A DNA stretch of 64,000 nucleotides from Chengkuizengella sp. SCS-71B (GTDB lineage Bacteria > Bacillota > Bacilli > Paenibacillales > KCTC-33759). The stretch is taken from assembly GCF_040100845.1 (NCBI RefSeq), contig NZ_JAZHSH010000001.1:3828501-3892500 (forward strand), written 5' to 3'. The position numbers and the translations under genes are program-made. Shown piece after piece: positions 53,357 through 60,084 of the stretch (position 1 is the first letter of the stretch; every line of letters begins with the position of its first letter). Under the pieces are notes generated by a model that was not told the DNA's origin, did not search any database, and saw only the letters and a program-made list of their open reading frames with translations.

Positions 53357-54871
53357 CTATTCAGGTTCATTATGAAATTCCCCATTAAGTTCAAATGGAG
53401 AATAGTATCCATTATACTTTACTGCTGTTATCATCCCGTTAGCAGCATGTAAAAGATCATGACAATGGAATAACCAATCACCAGGGTTATCGGCAATAAA
53501 TAGAATCTCATATTGTTCATGTGGTTTTACATTAATTAGATCTTTAACCAGAGGAATCTCAAGTGGAGTTCCGTTTTTCGAAATCACTTGAAAATAATGG
53601 CCATGTAAATGCATCGGATGATCTAACATACTATTATTTGTAATATTTACTTTGACAAGATCACCTTTGTTTACCTGAATAGGTTCTGTATCAGGAAAGG
53701 TTTCCCCATTAATAGTGTAGGACATACCTCTTTGCATCATCCCCATATCAACAGAAAGATCCATCGTATATTCAATATCTTGTTTTTGATTGATATCAAT
53801 GATAGGCTTCATATTACCTTGTTGTGTTATATCAATCAGTTTCAAATTTTTTGCATCTCTATATGAATAACTACTCTTCTCATCAATTCCAACGATATTA
53901 ACTGGAATTTTTATATCCTCTGCTTCCTCTACAGCATTTGGGCTATCAATAAACCAATCTTTCGTTTGAGTTTCCTTAAATTCAAGATCAATTCTTTCTC
54001 CAGGGGCAACCGTTAAGACATCTGTAGTTAATTGGGCATTTACTACCTCTTTACTATCAATAGCTACTATACGATATGGATGATCATTTAAATATAAAAC
54101 ATGTTTTTGATAACCTGCATTAATAATTCGCAGTCTTACAATCTCACCATCATTAACATCAATTGGTTGAATATTAGGAGCACTTTTTCCATTCACCGTA
54201 AATGTTTGATACAACATTTGTGAATCCATTTCTCCAGGGGTGCCCCTCTCACCCATCATATTCATCATTCCCCTATTATTCTCACCTATATCCCATTCAT
54301 CTAACATCAATACATAATCGTGATCATAACTTTTCTCTTTAGGTTCAACGATTAACGCACCATAAAGTCCACGATCAACTTGCTCAAAGCCATTTTGATG
54401 AGAATGATACCAATAAGTACCTGACTCTAAAGCTTTAAATTGATACGTAAATGTTTCTTCTGGTTGTACAGCATTTTGAGTGATACCAGCCACTCCATCC
54501 ATTCCATTTGGTAAAACCATACCATGCCAATGGATTGTTACAGGTTCGTCTAACTCATTTTTTAAGATAACTTCAACCCAATCACCTTCTTCTACACGTA
54601 TCTCTTCCCCTGGAATTGTGCCATTATAGGTCCAAGCTTCAAACGATTTTCCTTTTATATTCCATGTTGCTTTTTTTGCAACTAAATCAAAATGTTTGCT
54701 ATTCACATTCATTGGTTTCTCTAGAGGAATGTCAGTTATACTAATTTGTCCCACTCCAGAGCTTTGGTTGTGTTCTTCAGATTGGCAACCTACTATGATA
54801 ACAAAGATAGTTATCGAAAATATAATCATTAAAATTCTAAAATTCAGCTTCGTTATCATCTTCTTACTCAT
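53357..54871 (-). CDS. Multicopper oxidase (laccase-like) lipoprotein
   Basis: A 504-aa protein with an N-terminal helix and lipobox IVGC, then three cupredoxin domains. All four copper motifs are visible: IHWHGMVLPNGMDG (~117-130), YWYHSHQNG (~153-161), HPMHLHGHYF (~420-429) and LFHCHDLLHAANGM (~467-480). Met-rich stretches (NRGMMNMMGERG, MGMMQRGM) recall CueO/CopA-type copper oxidases. It probably oxidises Cu(I) or phenolic substrates outside the membrane in copper tolerance. It is grouped with a cupredoxin and a Rieske gene. Its start codon overlaps (ATGA) the stop of a 26-codon SHOCT remnant frame, which likely couples translation. Confidence 0.9.
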   Translation of the reverse strand: MSKKMITKLNFRILMIIFSITIFVIIVGCQSEEHNQSSGVGQISITDIPLEKPMNVNSKHFDLVAKKATWNIKGKSFEAWTYNGTIPGEEIRVEEGDWVEVILKNELDEPVTIHWHGMVLPNGMDGVAGITQNAVQPEETFTYQFKALESGTYWYHSHQNGFEQVDRGLYGALIVEPKEKSYDHDYVLMLDEWDIGENNRGMMNMMGERGTPGEMDSQMLYQTFTVNGKSAPNIQPIDVNDGEIVRLRIINAGYQKHVLYLNDHPYRIVAIDSKEVVNAQLTTDVLTVAPGERIDLEFKETQTKDWFIDSPNAVEEAEDIKIPVNIVGIDEKSSYSYRDAKNLKLIDITQQGNMKPIIDINQKQDIEYTMDLSVDMGMMQRGMSYTINGETFPDTEPIQVNKGDLVKVNITNNSMLDHPMHLHGHYFQVISKNGTPLEIPLVKDLINVKPHEQYEILFIADNPGDWLFHCHDLLHAANGMITAVKYNGYYSPFELNGEFHNEPE

Positions 54872-54948
54872 TGTAATTTTTCTTTCATTTGACCATACTC
54901 TTCTTTTATTCTCTCACCTTTTGCGAACCGCTCTTTTATTTTTTTCAA
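54868..54948 (-). pseudogene. Internally deleted SHOCT-domain gene, 26 codons
   Basis: TTG at 54948 with AAAGGAG upstream opens a frame encoding a lysine/glutamate-rich peptide, IKERFAKGERIKEEYGQMKE, that matches the C-terminal SHOCT motif of the protein at 57512-57733 (LKERLARGEITVEEYDRLKE). The DNA upstream (CATCTCCTTTCTAT, then AATTGTGCAGAA) also matches the region before 57733. The membrane-spanning N-terminal half is missing. Its TGA overlaps the multicopper oxidase ATG, so it may survive as a translational leader. Confidence 0.65.
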
Positions 54949-55090
54949 TTTAAGTCATCTCCTTTCTATTGATATTCTAGCAAGGAATTGTGCAGAAAGT
55001 TTTGAGGAAAACATCCAGTTTTGTAATCTGCATCATATCTTCACATTTTAGCGCTATAATAATCACAAGTATTTGGAAAGGAAATTAGAA

Positions 55091-55196
55091 ATGAATCCAC
55101 AACAATTGATGAATGAATTAAATGATATATGAACAAGGACACATACCAACTGCTATAAATATCCCTTTTCCTGAAATAGCAGAACGATATGTTTAG
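55091..55196 (+). pseudogene. Rhodanese-domain gene remnant
   Basis: ATG at 55091 (AGGAAA upstream) starts MNPQQLMNELNDI then stops. One base out of phase the frame continues IYEQGHIPTAINIPFPEIAE, the unmistakable substrate-side motif of rhodanese sulfurtransferases (GHIPGAINIP). An internal deletion has removed the ~15 residues normally linking the two, and the active-site Cys half is absent; the sequence runs straight into insertion-sequence-like hairpins. The TATAAT at about 55052 suggests it once had its own plus-strand promoter. It is a dead gene. Confidence 0.8.
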
Positions 55197-55300
55197 TGAA
55201 CTCGTTTAAGCTTTGCTTAAACATCGAGAAATCAGATGGAGACTCTACTCCACCTGATTTGAAGATTCCACCTATAGAGGTGGGCGTCTGTACGCAAAAT
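55197..55300. mobile_element. Insertion-sequence-end-like hairpins (IS200/IS605-type?)
   Basis: Directly behind the broken rhodanese frame lie an imperfect hairpin at 55230-55259 (AATCAG.TGGAG against CTCCA.CTGATT) and a perfect hairpin at 55268-55283 (CCACCT-ATAG-AGGTGG), followed by GGCGTCTGTACGC. Subterminal hairpins without terminal inverted repeats are typical of IS200/IS605 ends. Part of it (55236-55266) is duplicated exactly, inverted, at 47810-47840. No transposase or TnpB gene is present, so it would be a remnant or non-autonomous copy. Family assignment is tentative. Confidence 0.45.
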
Positions 55301-55337
55301 ATTTTTGGATTAACAACAGTTATATGGATGTTTCTAA

Positions 55338-55464
55338 CTTAAGGGGCGGAATGGCAAAATGGTCAGGCCCCATTTCTTAAGAGGGGAAAAAGTGCCTATC
55401 AGAGAGTTATTCTAATATTTCACTTTTTGGATAATCCGAAGAATGTTCTTCGTTAGGCACTTTT
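55338..55464. repeat. Large foldback structures behind the cupredoxin gene
   Basis: CTTAAGGGGC (55338) can pair with GGCCCC...CTTAAG (ending 55381). Adjacent, AAAAAGTGCCTA (55387-55398) pairs with TTAGGCACTTTT (55453-55464), enclosing smaller hairpins such as GAAGAATGTTCTTC. On the minus strand the second stem ends in CACTTTTT, 34 bp past the cupredoxin stop, so it may serve as terminator; its branched shape also suits a small mobile repeat. Confidence 0.55.
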
Positions 55465-55497
55465 GAAGGATAAATACATACTTAACTTTATTCAAAC

Positions 55498-56112
55498 TTA
55501 TGATTCTACAATAAATTTACCAATCATACCTGCTTCTTTATGTCCAGGTACTGTACAAAAAAATTCAAATTCACCAGTTTCTTTTGGGATGAACTTTATA
55601 CTTACCGTTTGCCCAGCATTCGCGTTCATATGAATACTTTTCATCCCATCGTTTTTCTTTTCACCATGGCCTTCATCAGCATAAACTTTTTGAATACTGA
55701 AAAAAGTATCTAAAAATGACTGTTCATCAGAATGCTCTGCCATTTCACTCATATAAGTAATCTCTACATCCAATTCACTCTCAGTTAAATCATGAAAAAT
55801 CTGACCTTCGTTCGTTAAAACTAATTCATATTCTTTTCCTACTTGTAAAGTTATCTTATCCGGGTCATATCCCATTTCAAAAGCAGACACTTCAATGGTT
55901 AGATCTTCGGATTTTTCCATTTCAACTTGGTCTTGTTCTTCTGATTCTGGTCCTGATCCCTCATCGCCACTAGTTTCATTATCATTACTATTCGTTTCCT
56001 CTTGCTCTTCATGTTGATTACCAGAATCGTTCTCTAAAGATTGTTCATCATTTGATGAACATCCAGCCAAAATAATAATAAATAGACCAAATATTACTAA
56101 ATATTTTTTCAT
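55498..56112 (-). CDS. Cupredoxin-domain lipoprotein
   Basis: A 204-aa protein with a signal peptide and lipobox LAGC at residue 18, an acidic Asn/Glu/Ser-rich linker (~25-70), then a single cupredoxin domain. Candidate type 1 copper ligands are His in GQIFHDL (~107), Cys in FEFFCTVPGHKEAGMIG (~186) with the following His and Met. A His/Glu-rich insertion (AEHSDEQ, DEGHGEKKNDGMKSIHM) sits between the ligand regions. It is probably an extracytoplasmic electron carrier or copper-binding protein partnering the multicopper oxidase. A CsoR-like site lies ~60 bp upstream. Confidence 0.85.
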   Translation of the reverse strand: MKKYLVIFGLFIIILAGCSSNDEQSLENDSGNQHEEQEETNSNDNETSGDEGSGPESEEQDQVEMEKSEDLTIEVSAFEMGYDPDKITLQVGKEYELVLTNEGQIFHDLTESELDVEITYMSEMAEHSDEQSFLDTFFSIQKVYADEGHGEKKNDGMKSIHMNANAGQTVSIKFIPKETGEFEFFCTVPGHKEAGMIGKFIVES

Positions 56113-56169
56113 AAAAAACTCCCCTTATTGTTACATAGTATTTCTAGCAATTTGACTTCGAATATAGGC

Positions 56170-56186
56170 ATACCCCGTAAAGGTAT
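56170..56186. promoter_or_regulatory. CsoR/CstR-like operator candidate
   Basis: ATACCCCGTAAAGGTAT is a G/C-tract palindrome (ATACC...GGTAT) of the kind bound by CsoR-family repressors. It lies between the divergent cupredoxin (minus) and Rieske (plus) genes. No CsoR gene is in the window. Confidence 0.5.
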
Positions 56187-56354
56187 ATCTCATTAAACTA
56201 TATAGTATTTTCTTGAACAAATCCATCAAAAGTTTCCCCCAGATTTTGTATTTCCCCTAACATAACCTTGAACCTTTTATAAAATAATTTCCGCAATTGC
56301 ATGATTTCTTCATATTTTATTGCTAAGGTATTTTTAAAAAAAGGAGGATGTGAA

Positions 56355-56864
56355 ATGACCTCAAAACAAAGCCGACGTCAATTTCTTAAAAACACTGCCA
56401 AGGGAACTTTGGGTTTGATGGCCATGTCTACTGTTCCACTTACTATATCCGCCTGTAGTGATGCAGACAATATAAATACGAGTGCAATGGCTAACTTAGG
56501 ACCTTTGGAAGAATTGAAAACGGGACCTTTCCCTAAAAAAGTAGATTATGTGGTAATGATTGAAGATGGATGGGTTACCCAGGAACGAAGCGGATTTGTT
56601 TTCATTCAAATAAAAGAAGAAAATAATGAAATGATGATTATGTCTCCAATCTGTACACATCTCGGATGTACAGCTTCATTTGCAAAAGAAGATCAAATAA
56701 AAAATGGAATAACTTTTTTCTGCCCATGTCACGGAGGAAAATATGATGAATATGGCGTTAATATTGGAGGGCCTCCTCCTAGGCCACTCGATCTCTTTCA
56801 ACCATTTTTAAAAGATGGGAATGTTTATATTCCTGTATTAAGTCCAACCGAACGAAATGTATGA
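56355..56864 (+). CDS. Rieske [2Fe-2S] protein with Tat signal
   Basis: A 169-aa protein starting MTSKQSRRQFLKNTAKGTLG, a Tat signal with SRRQFLK; a lipobox-like ISAC follows (~35). The Rieske cluster motifs CTHLGC (~103) and CPCHGG (~124) are intact, with GPPPRPLD as the proline loop. It resembles QcrA/Rieske subunits of b6c-type complexes but no cytochrome b or c gene is adjacent, so it is a free-standing exported Rieske protein, perhaps an electron donor or acceptor for the copper proteins. The start at 56355 is set by AAAGGAGG 7 nt upstream. It is divergent from the cupredoxin gene. Confidence 0.9.
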   Translation: MTSKQSRRQFLKNTAKGTLGLMAMSTVPLTISACSDADNINTSAMANLGPLEELKTGPFPKKVDYVVMIEDGWVTQERSGFVFIQIKEENNEMMIMSPICTHLGCTASFAKEDQIKNGITFFCPCHGGKYDEYGVNIGGPPPRPLDLFQPFLKDGNVYIPVLSPTERNV

Positions 56865-56918
56865 TAGGAAAATTTATTTATGATAAAAAATACACTTACA
56901 ATAGAATTATAATAGTTA

Positions 56919-56995
56919 GGTGTAATCATCCTTCCTAACATTGCACCCATCATACCTCCCATGAAACCTGATAAAATTCCATCTATATATGTTAA
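56919..56995 (-). pseudogene. Gly/Met-rich membrane protein fragment
   Basis: The minus strand encodes YIDGILSGFMGGMMGAMLGR, a glycine-methionine membrane helix of the type found in small metal-related membrane proteins. It has no start with a ribosome binding site and no sensible continuation, running into the Rieske gene antisense. It is probably the leftover of a deleted gene. I do not recognise the family. Confidence 0.35.
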
Positions 56996-57021
56996 TTATG
57001 TATAATTTGGGGTTTTATACC

Positions 57022-57051
57022 TTGACATATACTATGCAGGGGTATAGTATA
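57022..57051 (+). promoter_or_regulatory. Promoter with CsoR/CstR-like operator upstream of yuzB
   Basis: TTGACA (57022-57027), 17-bp spacer, TAGTAT (57045-57050). The spacer is a palindrome with arms TATACTAT and ATAGTATA around GCAGGGGT (57028-57051), including GGGGTAT as at 56170-56186. A repressor bound here would block the promoter. Confidence 0.6.
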
Positions 57052-57150
57052 ATAAATATTAAAACTTTTTGATTTTTTGTTTAAAACAATGCCTGAGTTG
57101 TGACATATTATAGAATTTTTTATGAGTCAATGAGAGGTGGTGAAATTACT

Positions 57151-57372
57151 TTGAAACCAGTTATTGAGTTTTGTAAAACAAATTTAGAGAATGGTGCACA
57201 AAAAGCTTTAGAAAACTTAAATAAAGATCCTAATTTAGATATTGAAGCGTACGACTGCCTAGAAAATTGCCCAGCTTGTGCCCAATCATTATACGCATTG
57301 GTAAACAAAGAAATAATCAAAGGGAATGATCCCGATGATCTAGTTGAAAATATATATAAACACTTAAACTAA
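57151..57372 (+). CDS. yuzB: YuzB-family (DUF1450) protein
   Basis: A 73-aa protein matching YuzB: KPVIEFCKTNLENGAQ, KDPNLDIEAYDCLENCPACAQS and LYALVNKEIIKGNDPDDLVENIY. Three conserved cysteines (CLENCPAC) replace the usual YGCLxYCGxC, suggesting metal or redox binding; no biochemical function is assigned to the family. TTG at 57151 is taken because AGGTGG lies 10 nt upstream and it matches the family N-terminus; in-frame ATGs further upstream lack ribosome binding sites. It is preceded by a CsoR/CstR-like operator-promoter and followed by a terminator, so it is an independent unit. Confidence 0.82.
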   Translation: MKPVIEFCKTNLENGAQKALENLNKDPNLDIEAYDCLENCPACAQSLYALVNKEIIKGNDPDDLVENIYKHLN

Positions 57373-57428
57373 CAACATAACTCTAGATTTTAGCAATATT
57401 CTTTTACCTTATAAAGTAAGTCATAATC

Positions 57429-57470
57429 AACCTTATTCTTTAAAAATAAAGGAGTAGGGTTATTTTTTTT
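57429..57470 (+). terminator. Terminator of yuzB
   Basis: AACCTTATTCTTTA pairs along its length, with some G-U pairs, with TAAAGGAGTAGGGTT around a 4-5 nt loop, followed by TTTTTTTT. Confidence 0.85.
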
Positions 57471-57511
57471 ATTATATCAACCTTCAAATAATAATTGGGT
57501 ATTAATTCATG

Positions 57512-57733
57512 TCATAATTTTTCCTTCAATCTATCATACTCTTCTACTGTTATTTCTCCTCTAGCTAGTCTTTCTTTTAAAATCTCAATATGGTGTTTCG
57601 AGCCGCGATTTCCATTAATATAGCTTTTCAATAAAAAGAAACCTAAAAAAAATAATGAACCCCAAAAAAGGAACATAGCTATCATCATGATTCCTCCTCC
57701 TTGAAAACCTGCACATTCATCAAACCAATGCAT
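57512..57733 (-). CDS. Small membrane protein with C-terminal SHOCT domain
   Basis: A 73-aa protein: N-terminal MHWFDECAGFQGGG, one membrane helix (MIAMFLFWGSLFFLGFFLL), linker, and the SHOCT motif LKERLARGEITVEEYDRLKE at the end. SHOCT is a short oligomerisation-type motif often attached to membrane anchors in Bacillales metal and stress clusters. AAAGGAG precedes the ATG at 57733. It lies just downstream of the two-component genes on the same strand. A decayed relative lies at 54868-54948. Confidence 0.8.
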   Translation of the reverse strand: MHWFDECAGFQGGGIMMIAMFLFWGSLFFLGFFLLKSYINGNRGSKHHIEILKERLARGEITVEEYDRLKEKL

Positions 57734-57797
57734 TTAAGGCCATCTCCTTTCTATATTTTATTTTAACATTTAATTGTGCAGAATCTTTGGAGAGCGT

Positions 57798-58463
57798 TCA
57801 TTCCCATTTGTACCCTATCCCCCATACCGTTTTTAAATGATCATCAATGGGAAAATTAACATTTCTACATTTTTCCCTAATATTTCTTAAGTGAGAATCT
57901 ACTGTACGCCCTTCTATTTCTGAATTGAACCCCCATATTGTTTCGATTAACTTTTCACGACTGAAAACCGTTTTCTGATGTTTTAAAAGCAAACCTATCA
58001 TTTCAAACTCTTTTGGTGTTAAAGAAATCACTTTATTTTTATAATTTAATTCATGTTTTTCTTCATCCCATATCAAACCTTTAAATTCAGTCTTCTGCAT
58101 GTGATGTGTTCTTCTTAAAACAGCTTCAATACGTGCCAGCAAAACAGCTTCGTCAAAAGGTTTTGTAATGTAATCGTCCGCTCCAATTTTTAATCCTTTG
58201 ACCATATCTGTACTTTGATCACGAGCAGACAACATAATAATCGGTACTTCTGAAAACTCACGTATCATTTTAGCTGTCTCCCAGCCGTCTAGTTCAGGCA
58301 TCATAATATCAAGCAGCACCAAATCAAAAGACTCTCCTTCGAGTAAGTGAATCGCATCTTCCCCATTACCTGCTGTTTGACATTGAAATCCATTTGGCAC
58401 TAAATATAATTTTAATAACTGTTGCATTCTCTTTTCATCATCCACAATTAATGCTTTCACCAT
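57798..58463 (-). CDS. OmpR/PhoB-family response regulator
   Basis: A 221-aa protein: receiver domain with the DDEKR acidic pair, phospho-acceptor Asp in LVLLDIMMPELDG (~52), switch Ser in MLSAR and Lys in ITKPFD (~101); C-terminal winged-helix DNA-binding domain with LTPKEFEMIGLLLKH and EGRTVDSHLRNIREK. The start at 58463 has AGAGGTG upstream; an upstream GTG lies within the kinase stop region. It is translated 2 bp after the histidine kinase stop. Target genes are not known; the neighbouring SHOCT and copper genes are candidates. Confidence 0.93.
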   Translation of the reverse strand: MVKALIVDDEKRMQQLLKLYLVPNGFQCQTAGNGEDAIHLLEGESFDLVLLDIMMPELDGWETAKMIREFSEVPIIMLSARDQSTDMVKGLKIGADDYITKPFDEAVLLARIEAVLRRTHHMQKTEFKGLIWDEEKHELNYKNKVISLTPKEFEMIGLLLKHQKTVFSREKLIETIWGFNSEIEGRTVDSHLRNIREKCRNVNFPIDDHLKTVWGIGYKWE

Positions 58464-58465
58464 TT

Positions 58466-59827
58466 TCACACCTCTTCTATTTTTAAGTAGATGGTAAAGG
58501 TTGTCCCTTTCTCTATTTCACTTTCAACTCCCACCTCTCCACCATGTCTTTCAATGATTTCTTTTGCAATGGTTAAACCTAATCCACTGCCTCCAGTAAT
58601 ACGTGAACGTGATTGATCTACTCGATATAAACGATCCCATATTCTTGATAAATCCTTTTCTGAAATACCCTCTCCTTCATCAGAGATCTGTATCTTGATT
58701 CTTTGGTATTCTTCTAGTACTCTAATTTTCACAGCAGTATTAGAAGAAGAGTATTTTAAAGCATTGTCTAAAAAGTTATGGATGACTTGTCCAAACCGTA
58801 TCCGATCAATATACATATAAATATTCTTATCACAAAAAAGTTCCAATGAAATGGACTTTTCCACAAAGGCTGGTTTAAACAAAGAAACAATCTCTTGAAG
58901 AAATTCACAACAATTTACTCGTTCTTTTCGAATTATGAATTCATTTTGATCCATTTTTGCGAGGTCAAACAAATCTTCTACTAAACTTGTTACATTCTCT
59001 GCTTCTTCTTGGATAATGATAATAAATTCATCTCTTTCTTTCAGCGTAAGATTTGAGCGTTTTAGTACATCAGCATATCCTTTTAAATAAGTGAGCGGTG
59101 TCCGCAGTTCATGTGAAATACTAGATAAAAATTCTGTTCTTTCTTTTTTTAGTTTTTCTAAATCATCTGACAGTTTTTGTATAGACCGAGAGAGATCGCC
59201 CAATTCATCTTCACGATAAGTATCTAACATTACATCACTTTTTCCATTACTAAGTTTTTCAGTTGCTTTTTTCATTTGAATTAAAGGAACTGTTATAAAC
59301 TTAGATAAAAACAAAGTTATGATTATAGATATAGCAATGGCAAGCATCCCCACTATGATAAATTGCGTCGTCAGACTTCGAATCATCCCCCTAATAGGCT
59401 GTGTTTCTAAAAACATATACACATATCCTTTTATGCTCTCACCAATCTGTATAGGGTTTATAGTTGCTAAAAAGGGTTCACTCCTCCATCGAGATTCAAT
59501 CATCACACCATGTTGGGGAAAATCAATAAAATCAATTGTTTTACTATTTTGAATGATGAGACTGATTTCATCATTCACATCATTTGAGGCTTCTAATATT
59601 TCAAAATTTTCGTCTGCAATGACTACCATAGTTTCAGCTTCAGATTCCATAAGTGCTACATGTTTCATCGTGATTGAATCAAAATTTTTTTCCAAAACAT
59701 TATGATGGCTTAATCCTCGAGCTAATAAGTTATCCGTTTCACTTTCAACTCTCTCACTAATGATAAAAAAATAAAGGAAAAAGAAAAGCATGGACTCAAT
59801 GAAGAATATAAAAATAAAAAACAACAT
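58466..59827 (-). CDS. Sensor histidine kinase
   Basis: About 453 aa: two membrane helices (~2-24 and ~150-178) flanking a ~125-residue extracytoplasmic sensor region, HAMP linker, H-box SISHELRTPLTYLKGY, N-box NFLDNALKY, G1 DEGEGIS and G2 GGSGLGLTIAKEI. It phosphorylates the response regulator encoded immediately downstream. The 5' end is uncertain: the frame is open upstream (LIRIKKLSFKLG) without ATG, GTG or TTG near an AGGGG site at about 59870, so a non-ATG start ~12 codons earlier is possible. The signal is unknown. Confidence 0.9.
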   Translation of the reverse strand: MLFFIFIFFIESMLFFFLYFFIISERVESETDNLLARGLSHHNVLEKNFDSITMKHVALMESEAETMVVIADENFEILEASNDVNDEISLIIQNSKTIDFIDFPQHGVMIESRWRSEPFLATINPIQIGESIKGYVYMFLETQPIRGMIRSLTTQFIIVGMLAIAISIIITLFLSKFITVPLIQMKKATEKLSNGKSDVMLDTYREDELGDLSRSIQKLSDDLEKLKKERTEFLSSISHELRTPLTYLKGYADVLKRSNLTLKERDEFIIIIQEEAENVTSLVEDLFDLAKMDQNEFIIRKERVNCCEFLQEIVSLFKPAFVEKSISLELFCDKNIYMYIDRIRFGQVIHNFLDNALKYSSSNTAVKIRVLEEYQRIKIQISDEGEGISEKDLSRIWDRLYRVDQSRSRITGGSGLGLTIAKEIIERHGGEVGVESEIEKGTTFTIYLKIEEV

Positions 59828-59989
59828 CCCAAGTTTAAAAGATAATTTTTTTATTCTGATCAGCCCCTATTTTCTCCATTTCTATAATTACTAATATTAT
59901 TATAATATTTTGAAATGGATAAATGAAACTGCTCCTCAATCTAATTAATATATTAAACATAACTGATATAATATGAATTCTATGATTCA

Positions 59990-60039
59990 AAAAATAAACC
60001 CAATAAATCAAGGACATCTGATCTATAGGGTTTATTTTT
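59990..60039 (-). terminator. Terminator of the NatAB-like operon
   Basis: AAAATAAACCC at 59991-60001 pairs with GGGTTTATTTT at 60028-60038. On the minus strand the stem ends in TTTATTTTTTG. It lies about 45 bp after the permease stop. The rest of 59828-60084 shows only AT-rich sequence with no gene. Confidence 0.75.
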
Positions 60040-60084
60040 AAGTTTCGTATTCTATTTACTTACATGTATAAATCCTTCTAAACC

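Noticed and set aside
55197-55300. Confident call of a complete IS200/IS605 element
   Set aside because: Hairpins and repeat are suggestive but no transposase or TnpB frame exists between the candidate ends, so only an end-like remnant is reported.
59835-60017. 60-residue minus-strand open frame before the histidine kinase gene
   Set aside because: Low-complexity hydrophobic translation, no ribosome binding site, and it overlaps a terminator; judged non-coding.
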